Source: a virus
Direction: 5' to 3' (one strand)
IMG/VR virus record: IMGVR_UViG_3300033153_005665
Coordinates: 1 to 28,346 of that record
DNA length: 28,346 bases
The notes below the pieces were generated by a model. The model did not search any database, was not told the DNA's origin, and saw only the letters and a program-made list of their open reading frames with translations. A program made the position numbers and the translations under genes. Each line of letters begins with the position of its first letter. The stretch's first letter is position 1. Positions 15,130-21,800 of the stretch are shown one piece after another.

Positions 15130-15535
15130 AGTGAAATTGATTGGAATGGGCATGCTTATTGCAAATTATCAAAAATTAGCCACGTTAACTAAGTATCAAA
15201 TAGAGCAAGATTTAATTAAGTCAGGAATAGAGACAGAGAACAGGGCTAAGGGGTATTGTCCCATCGATACCGGGCGCCTCAGAGCCTCCACCTCAACAAA
15301 TTGGTCGCTAAGTGGAAAAACCCGAGCAAAGGTCGGGGGAAAGGCAAAAGCAAATGACGGTATAGGACAGCCTCATGGAAAAGGATTCCAGGTTGCGGTG
15401 GGGACGAATGTTATATATGCCGAACCTGTACACAGGAGAACGCCATATCTATTGACAGCTTACAGGGAAGTTGAAAGGCTATTTATAAAAAAAATGGAAC
15501 TGGCTATGGCAAAAGGGATAAATACTAAATTATGA
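15119..15535 (+). CDS. HK97 gp10-like tail completion protein
   Basis: The 138 aa product has the gp10-type signature: a helical N-terminus, GYCPIDTGRLRAST (the PxDTGRLRxS motif) near residues 43-56, a basic glycine-rich strand (RAKVGGKAKANDG), then VAVGTNVIYAEPVHRRTPYLLTA, matching the VGTNxxYAxxVExGTxxxPxL pattern of the family. It closes or joins the neck end of the tail. GGAG at 15108-15111 supports ATG 15119, within the end of the preceding gene. The tail terminator gene follows with an ATGA overlap, giving the standard siphovirus order. Confidence 0.88.
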   Translation: MIPKVKLIGMGMLIANYQKLATLTKYQIEQDLIKSGIETENRAKGYCPIDTGRLRASTSTNWSLSGKTRAKVGGKAKANDGIGQPHGKGFQVAVGTNVIYAEPVHRRTPYLLTAYREVERLFIKKMELAMAKGINTKL

Positions 15536-15948
15536 GTGACGTAATACAGACTGCATATAAAGAAGTGCAAACGGCAATTTATACTTTGCTGACAGGAGGA
15601 GGTTCACCTATTTCTTGTAACGTATATGACGAAGTACCGGAAGGGGCAGCCTTTCCTTATGTGGTTATGGCTGACTTTTACGACGCTCCGTTTGAAGCAA
15701 GGGATGTTAATGGAAGGTCGATCAGCCTAGAATTCCATGTTTTTTCAAGGAATGCAGGAGGGAAGTTTGAAACTTATGACATCATGGATGAGATATGCGG
15801 GAAAATAACAGCTGGAAAATTAACAATAACCGGGTGGAAAGAAGTTTGGAAGGTGATGGAAAATTCTTATATTGAACAGCTAAAAGAAGAGCCTGGGATT
15901 TCCTGGTTAGGGCATTTACCTTTTACAATCGTGGCGGTGAGATCATAA
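15532..15948 (+). CDS. Tail terminator protein (DUF3168-like)
   Basis: The 138 aa product starts with a helix, MSDVIQTAYKEVQTAIYTLL, then the tell-tale CNVYDEVPEGAAFPYVVMAD, the central SISLEFHVFSRNAGGKFETYDI and the helical ICGKITAGKL. This is the pattern of the DUF3168/tail terminator family, which caps the tail tube at the neck. It overlaps the gp10-like gene (ATGA) and its TAA overlaps the ATG of the sulfotransferase (TAATG). The next gene expected in this synteny is the tail tube, but it is displaced by 1.66 kb of sugar/sulfate genes. Confidence 0.85.
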   Translation: MSDVIQTAYKEVQTAIYTLLTGGGSPISCNVYDEVPEGAAFPYVVMADFYDAPFEARDVNGRSISLEFHVFSRNAGGKFETYDIMDEICGKITAGKLTITGWKEVWKVMENSYIEQLKEEPGISWLGHLPFTIVAVRS

Positions 15949-16736
15949 TGTTAATATTTACAGCTTCCACAGGTCGGTGCGGAACGTTATTTGCTTCCGA
16001 AGTTTTTAGAAGTTTAACAAGCATCCCCTCCTACCATGAACCTCAACCGTGGTGTGTAGATGAAACGCTTGAGCAAGTGAACCAACTATCAGTCCTCGGC
16101 AAAGTGGCTCAAATAGAAATTGATGAGAAGATAGAACAAATCCGAGAATGCAGTTATAAAGGCTGGTACTTTGAATCTTCTCAGATGTTTATAAAATCAT
16201 ATATATACAGAGTTTTAACAAGCTTTAAGGATATCGGGATCCTTTATATAGAACGAAATCCCATAGATGTCGGCTTATCATATGCCAAGAAGTGTAAAAA
16301 TGAGGAAAGCGGTTGGTTCTTGCGGTCAAATTGGAAAGGAAATTTTCTTAGGACAGAAGAAGAGTTGCCTTTTTATCCAAATATTTTATGGCAATGGCTA
16401 GAAATAAAAGAACGATTTAATTGGGCAAAACAATATTGCAATAAATATTATGAACTGGATTTTGAAAAAATAAACCAACCGGAAGAATGGAAACGGATAT
16501 TTAGCAGGTTTGGAGTGAAATATAAAGAATTTTCTATACTACCAAAGGGATTAAAGAAAAATTATTCAATAGACAATGATGAGTATGCTAAGAGGAAATT
16601 TATGCAAAGATATAATGCCCCGATGAAAGGTATTGAAGTTTATAATCCTGAATATCTTAGAAGGAAACAATATATTGACAATGGGATTAAAATAATAGCC
16701 CAGAACTCCGCAGAGGTGAACAGATGCAGGATATAA
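15948..16736 (+). CDS. Sulfotransferase-like P-loop enzyme
   Basis: Sulfotransferases move a sulfuryl group from PAPS to a hydroxyl or amine on sugars, lipids or peptides. This 262 aa protein has both PAPS-contact regions of the family: the 5'-phosphosulfate loop near the N-terminus (TASTGRCGT, residues 5-13, after a hydrophobic strand) and the 3'-phosphate motif RNPIDVGLSYAKK (103-115). An ILWQWLEIKERF helix and a C-terminal LDFEKINQPEEWKRI segment match known folds. No membrane or signal segment is seen, so it acts in the cytoplasm. TAATG overlap with the tail terminator and a 13-base overlap with the glycosyltransferase show it is fully embedded in the operon. The acceptor is unknown; a glycan made by the next gene is an inference. 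A kinase-like P-loop enzyme is a weaker alternative. Confidence 0.8.
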   Translation: MLIFTASTGRCGTLFASEVFRSLTSIPSYHEPQPWCVDETLEQVNQLSVLGKVAQIEIDEKIEQIRECSYKGWYFESSQMFIKSYIYRVLTSFKDIGILYIERNPIDVGLSYAKKCKNEESGWFLRSNWKGNFLRTEEELPFYPNILWQWLEIKERFNWAKQYCNKYYELDFEKINQPEEWKRIFSRFGVKYKEFSILPKGLKKNYSIDNDEYAKRKFMQRYNAPMKGIEVYNPEYLRRKQYIDNGIKIIAQNSAEVNRCRI

Positions 16737-17608
16737 CGATACTTATAACGACCCATAAGCGACCCATTGAGTTGAAGCTCTGTTTAAAAAGCATACGGAA
16801 ATATTATCCGGATATTCCTATAATAGTTATTACAGACGCAAGGCTTACGAATCCGGCATTAAAGGCAATCCATAAAGCACGGGCAAAGCTGTATATTTTA
16901 GAGGATGATGCCGGTTTAAGCAGGATGCGAAATAAGGGCGTTAGAGAGGCGAAGACTCCGTATATAATGATATGTGATGAGGATATAGAGTTTTTGGCTG
17001 AAACGGGCTTAGAGCGGTTTAAATCGGTACTTGAGGCTGACTCAAAGGTTGCTTTGGTAGCAGGGAGCCTGATATATTATGGGGAGAAAAAAGATTTTAT
17101 AAATAACCTGGAAATAAATTGGGATAACCATGAGTATGAAATCATCCCGATAACTAATCCGGTTTGGATAAAAACCAAGTCTGGGATAGAGTATTGCTAT
17201 GCTGAATATGTTTATAATTTTTTCTTATTGCGGAAAACTGCCGGGCTTTATTGGGATGATGATTTAAAAATAGGAATAGAACATATTGATTTTTTTATAC
17301 GGCTTAAAACGAATCATCGAAAATGGAAAGCTGCTACTGTACCTTCAGTTATTGCGAATCATGGAAAATTAACCGTAGCAAAGGAATATTTTAAAGACAG
17401 GAAACGCAAAAAATATTGGCAAATATTCCACAAAAAAACAGGGTTTATCAGAGGAATAAATTTGAATGCAAAATTGATTTATGACTTTAAAGATAATCGC
17501 ACTCTCCCATATCCGGAGTATGTATTTTATCTTTTAAAAAATAAAATAAATGTGAGTCGCGAGGCTTTAAAACAGTCAATCCAACCGGCTCACAAGATTG
17601 GAGGATAA
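16724..17608 (+). CDS. Family-2-type (GT-A) glycosyltransferase
   Basis: The 294 aa protein is a GT-A enzyme that transfers a sugar from a nucleotide donor. Evidence: an N-terminal Rossmann start MQDITILITTHKRP, with LKLCLKSIRKYYPDIPIIVI; an AGLSRMRNKGV helix (63-73); a metal-binding DxD motif ICDEDIEF with D85/D87; and an acceptor-side motif WDDDLKIGIEHIDFFIRLK (177-195). The latter is close to the EHxDFFxRxK region of N-acetylgalactosaminyltransferase-like enzymes. The C-terminus is basic and helical. No membrane segment is visible. It overlaps the sulfotransferase gene by 13 bases and ends one base before the tail tube ATG, whose SD lies inside its last codons. Sugar and acceptor cannot be named. 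Confidence 0.85.
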   Translation: MQDITILITTHKRPIELKLCLKSIRKYYPDIPIIVITDARLTNPALKAIHKARAKLYILEDDAGLSRMRNKGVREAKTPYIMICDEDIEFLAETGLERFKSVLEADSKVALVAGSLIYYGEKKDFINNLEINWDNHEYEIIPITNPVWIKTKSGIEYCYAEYVYNFFLLRKTAGLYWDDDLKIGIEHIDFFIRLKTNHRKWKAATVPSVIANHGKLTVAKEYFKDRKRKKYWQIFHKKTGFIRGINLNAKLIYDFKDNRTLPYPEYVFYLLKNKINVSREALKQSIQPAHKIGG

Positions 17609-17609
17609 A

Positions 17610-18053
17610 ATGGCTGACCAAATCCCAATTTCGGGTGAATATTGCACCCTGACAATCGAAGATGTATCGGTAGCGGCAACAAGGACTTTTTCCTTAGCTG
17701 TTGATAGGGCTACTTATGGTAATTTCGTAGCGCGAGATACTTCAAAATGGAGAACTAATTATGTGGCTGATATCGGGGCTACAATGGACATTGACGGTTT
17801 GATTGTAGTTGTAGATACTTCCCCCACGGCAAAACAGTTTGACGACTTATTCACCTATATCTCAAATGGAACTGTTTTGACTGTTGTATTTACATTGAGA
17901 ACTAACACAACAGGCGAGGCAACCTTTATTTACACCGGCGAAGCGTATCTTACTGCTCTCAATGCTTCAGCCCCGCAGTTTGGAGAAGCAACCTATTCAG
18001 CCAGTTTGATTTTTACTGGTGCAATAACTCAAACAACCGGTTCAGTAAGTTAA
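17610..18053 (+). CDS. Major tail tube protein
   Basis: The start is set at ATG 17610 because GGAGG (17600-17604) is five bases before it; a TTG at 17598 would add only four residues within the SD. The 147 aa product is beta-rich and lacks enzyme motifs. The pattern GEYCTLTIEDVSVAATRTFSL, a central DIGATMDIDGLIV, TLRTNTTGEATFIYTGEAYL and the closing strand YSASLIFTGAITQT matches the TP901-1/gpV-type tail tube family. It is followed by the tail chaperone with frameshift and the tape measure, which makes the call secure. Confidence 0.88.
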   Translation: MADQIPISGEYCTLTIEDVSVAATRTFSLAVDRATYGNFVARDTSKWRTNYVADIGATMDIDGLIVVVDTSPTAKQFDDLFTYISNGTVLTVVFTLRTNTTGEATFIYTGEAYLTALNASAPQFGEATYSASLIFTGAITQTTGSVS

Positions 18054-18071
18054 AAATTTTAAGGAGGATAT

Positions 18072-18497
18072 ATGACAGAAATAAATCCGTTTATTTTACT
18101 CACGCTTGACGGCAAACCGTATAAGTATCGGATGTCGCTAAACAGCATTATTGAACTTCAGGAGCGCACAGGAGTGAACCTGGAAGATGCTGATGCTTTG
18201 GCTAAAAAACTCAAGGGCGATTTAAAATTTTTACGCGTTATCATTTACCTTGGAATCAGAACGTATAACAAAAATATAACCGAAGAAGAAGTTGGCGATA
18301 TGATAGATTTAGAAAATATTGGAGAGGTTCTTGATAAGATGTTTATTCACCTTGGGATGACTGTTGAAAAGGAAATTGGGGAAGTAAAAAACGAACAAAG
18401 GGTGGTAAAGAAAAAGACACCCAGCCGTGGAACTGGCAAACAGCCCTCCAAACGGCCTGTCAAATCGGCATCACCCCACAGCAATTCTATGATTTAA
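18072..18497 (+). CDS. Tail assembly chaperone, short (G-type) product
   Basis: The 141 aa product is the shorter of two proteins from this locus. It begins MTEINPFILLTLDGKPYKYR, with a helix NSIIELQERTGVNLED and EEEVGDMIDLENIGEVLDK, fitting small tail chaperones that coat the tape measure during tube assembly. The last about 30 residues (KKKTPSRGTGKQPSKRPVKS) look like readthrough of a region that codes better in the -1 frame. SD AAGGAGGA before ATG 18072. In-frame slippery sites are at 18386 and 18410 (see next entries). Position between tail tube and tape measure is diagnostic. Confidence 0.85.
   Translation: MTEINPFILLTLDGKPYKYRMSLNSIIELQERTGVNLEDADALAKKLKGDLKFLRVIIYLGIRTYNKNITEEEVGDMIDLENIGEVLDKMFIHLGMTVEKEIGEVKNEQRVVKKKTPSRGTGKQPSKRPVKSASPHSNSMI
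18386..18392 (+). other. Candidate programmed -1 ribosomal frameshift site
   Basis: A AAA AAC in the chaperone reading frame is a canonical X-XXY-YYZ heptamer. A second, weaker A-rich site (G AAA AAG, 18410-18416) lies 18 bases later. The -1 frame is free of stops from a TGA at about 18367 onward to the TAA at 18824-18826. Slippage at either site yields a 251 aa fusion. Which site is used cannot be told from sequence. Confidence 0.65.
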
Positions 18498-18826
18498 CGA
18501 TACTGGAATTTAATACCCTTGTAGCAGCGTCGATAAAGAGAGACAAGCAGGTTTGGTATAGGGCAGCTTGGCAAACAGCCCATTTAATGAATATGTGGAT
18601 TGTCAAGGGCAAGCGGTTAACGGCTGAAGATTTGCTGGGTGCTGACTTCATGCGTGAGCTTGGGGTTGCAAAGTTTAAATCTCAAGCTGAATGGGATGCC
18701 CATAAGGCAGACCTTCAGAAGATGGCGCGCTGGCATAGTCATATATTGAGAGAAGTAAAAGCAGGAAAAAGGAAACGTAAAAAGGTAACATTGGAACAAA
18801 TGCAAGCAGATAAGAGAGGAAAATAA
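18392..18826 (+). CDS. Tail assembly chaperone T-domain, made as -1 frameshift G-T fusion
   Basis: This frame lacks a credible start of its own: the first ATG (18587) has no good SD and would cut off a well-formed domain. Read continuously from the frameshift site, it codes for 144 residues with a conserved-looking core: PWNWQTALQTACQIGITPQQ, FYDLTILEFNTLVAASIKRD, VWYRAAWQTAHLMNMW, then a lysine-rich helical tail. The pattern of an aromatic EF-type helix plus AWxTAxLM is usual for T-domains of tail chaperones in many siphoviruses. The product would be joined to the first 107-115 residues of the gene at 18072. The stop at 18824-18826 is one base before the tape measure ATG. Confidence 0.8.
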   Translation, partial: RTKGGKEKDTQPWNWQTALQTACQIGITPQQFYDLTILEFNTLVAASIKRDKQVWYRAAWQTAHLMNMWIVKGKRLTAEDLLGADFMRELGVAKFKSQAEWDAHKADLQKMARWHSHILREVKAGKRKRKKVTLEQMQADKRGK

Positions 18827-18827
18827 A

Positions 18828-21800
18828 ATGGGAATGGTAGGGACTGTCTATGCTTTATTTACGGCAGACACGACTTCTTTTACCCGAAAGATGAAGGCGC
18901 TTGGGGTATCGGCCGGGACATTAGGTAAGACGTTAACCATGAAACTCACTGCTCCGCTTTTACTTATAGCTGGGGCAGCCGTAAAAGTGTCAGCAGATTT
19001 TGAACAAAAACTGACAAACGCCTTTTCTGTAACCGGCTCGGCAAGTGAAGAAGTTAAAGGGCAGATGGAAGATTTAGCCCGGGCAATGGGAAAAGATACC
19101 GTATTCTCTGCCGGCGAAGCTGCTGACGCTATGTATTATATGGCATGTTTAAAACCTGATGAATACATAATAACTGATGATTATCGAGTTGAGAAAATCG
19201 GAAGCTATAAAGGCAATTCTGTTATTGGGAAAAATGGAGTTTCACAAAAAGTCCTAAAACATACCTATCGCCCTTGTACAGAAGGAGAAGTATTAAAAAT
19301 AAAGCCAGGCTTACAATTACCATTTAGCGTAACGGCGAATCATCCAATATTGGCAATCAAAACAAAACCATGCAGGCCTCATCAGGAAGCAGGGAAAAGC
19401 AATTCGCCAAAATTATGCAAACCTAATTGCAGTTCTTATCTCAGGGAAAACTGCACTAAAGTATATTATGAAGACTATAGGCCAGAGTGGATTGAAGCGG
19501 GAAAATTAAAACCAGGATACGCTCTTCTTATCCCACGAATTAAAAAATCAGAAGAAATACAAATTGACTGGAATGGGTTAGGGATTAATGCTGATTTCTA
19601 TAAGACAAGGTATGGCAAAAATCTTCACGAAAGATTAGATGAAGACTTGGCTTATTTTCTTGGCTTAATGATGGGAGACGGATGGGTTGATAAAGAAAGG
19701 ATCAGTTGTGTTTTTAATGCAGAAAAAGACATAAAATCAAAAATTTGGTTTATTGATTATTTAAAAAAGCATGGGTATTCAACAAATGAAAGAAAAACAC
19801 CAGGAGCTATTCAAGTAACTGCATGGTCAAGGCCGCTTGCTAAACTAATAAGCAAATGGATTGGGAAGGGGGCAGAAAACAAGCATATACCAAAGGCAAT
19901 CTTTCAGGCTGAAGAGAAAATAATCAATTCTTTTCTGCGGGGATATATTACTGCGGATGGTTATGTAGATTATGAAAACAGCATTATTGGTTTAAGCACA
20001 ATTTCACCTCATATTGCTTATACCATCAATTATCTATTAGCAAAAATTGGGATTGTCTTTTCTATAGGAAAAACTAACGGAAAAACAAAGATGATGCCAA
20101 GCGGAAGTGTAAGCGATTGTAAAGATTTGTTTTCTATCTCAACAACGAATCCTGATTATATTGAGAAAATATTTGGGATTAGGCCAAAAAAGGAATTAAA
20201 ATATCAAAAACATTGGATTGATGATGATTATATTTATTTACCAATCCGCTCTATTGAAAAAGAGAAATATGGGGGATTCGTTTATAATCTTGAAACGAAA
20301 GACAATACGTATTCAACTGGAGTGATTGTTCACAACTCTGCCGGCTGGAAAGTTGAACAAATGTCAGTTGCCCTGGAAGATACTTTAAACCTTGCTGCAG
20401 CCACCCAGGAAGACCTGGCATTCACTACAAATACGGTAGTTTCTGCCTTGAATATGTTTGGTAAAAGTGCCTCTGAGGCTGGGGCAGTTGCCGATATTTA
20501 TGCCAACGCTATTTCCAATTCTCAGGCGACTTTAAATAAACTTGGGACTTCAATGAGCTATGTCGGCCCGATTGCAAACTCTTTAGGCTACAGCATAGAA
20601 GATACCACGGCTGCTCTTATGGGACTTTATAATAAGGGCATTGATGCCTCTATGGCAGGGACGGGCTTGCGTATGTCCCTGATGAAACTACTTAAACCGA
20701 CAGGCTCTGCAAAAAAAGCCCTGAAAGAAATGGGCTTGACTATTGAAGATTTAAATCCACAGACGAATTCTCTTACTGATATTGTTAGGAAACTTGAAGC
20801 CGCCAATATGGATGCTAAACAAGCGGTTGAAATATTTGGGGCAAGGGCTTCAGCGGCTATGATCAACCTTGTTGCAACCGGAGGGGATGCCCTGGATGGG
20901 TTTAAGGACAAGCTGGGAGAATCCGGGACTTCTGCCCGAATGGCAGCGCAGCAAATTGATACCCTAAAAGGCCAATGGAAACTTTTAACATCAGCACTTT
21001 CGGAAGTAGCGATTCAGTTTGGGAAAATCTTGATACCGCTTTTAAAGGATTTAATAAACAAACATTTAAAACCATTCGTTCAATGGTTGGGAAGCCTGAA
21101 TGCGGGGACTAAAAAATGGATTGTAGCAATAGCAATCTTAGCCGCTGCTCTGGGACCGCTTGGGTTGTTATTTTCAAAACTAACAATAGCAGCGGGGGCG
21201 CTTGGCAAGGCGTTTACTTTTTTGGCAGCTCATCCGATAGTTGCTACAATTGCCGTCCTGCTTGTATCGATTCCTAAATTAATTAAGGGAATTAATGCTT
21301 TATCTAAATCATATAAAGATTGGCAGGAAATAACAAAAGGAAGCGTTGTTTCCCTTGAAGAAATTATAAGTGCAGTTGAAAAGAATGACAAGGCGTTTGC
21401 TCAATGGTCTGCTGCCCTCATGGTCAACGGAAACGATATGGCCCTTGTGATGAAAAAGCTTGAAAACGGCACGTTAAAAGGTGCTGATGCTGTACAGCAG
21501 TTATACGATGAGCTTAAAGCGGCCGCAAAGGTAACGGAAGAAGCAACTAAAAAAGAAAGCGAATTAAATAAAATTATAGCAGCAGCAACGAAGGGAAAAC
21601 ATGCACTAACGTATAGTTATAGACTTTTGGCAGGTGGAGTTAACGCATATTGTGATAATTTAATATACGAGGCTAAACTTAAGGGGAATCTCACAGAGAA
21701 ACGCAAGGCTGAAATTGAAAAAATAAGAAGTGAATTAACTAACATGGACTTACTCTTTAAGGCACATAATAAAATCACTGCCGCTTTAAAAGACAGAACC

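Noticed and set aside
19670-20000. Free-standing homing endonuclease gene inserted in the tape measure
   Set aside because: The LAGLIDADG motifs are in frame with intact splicing blocks and the flanking extein rejoins perfectly, so it is an intein rather than a separate gene or intron.
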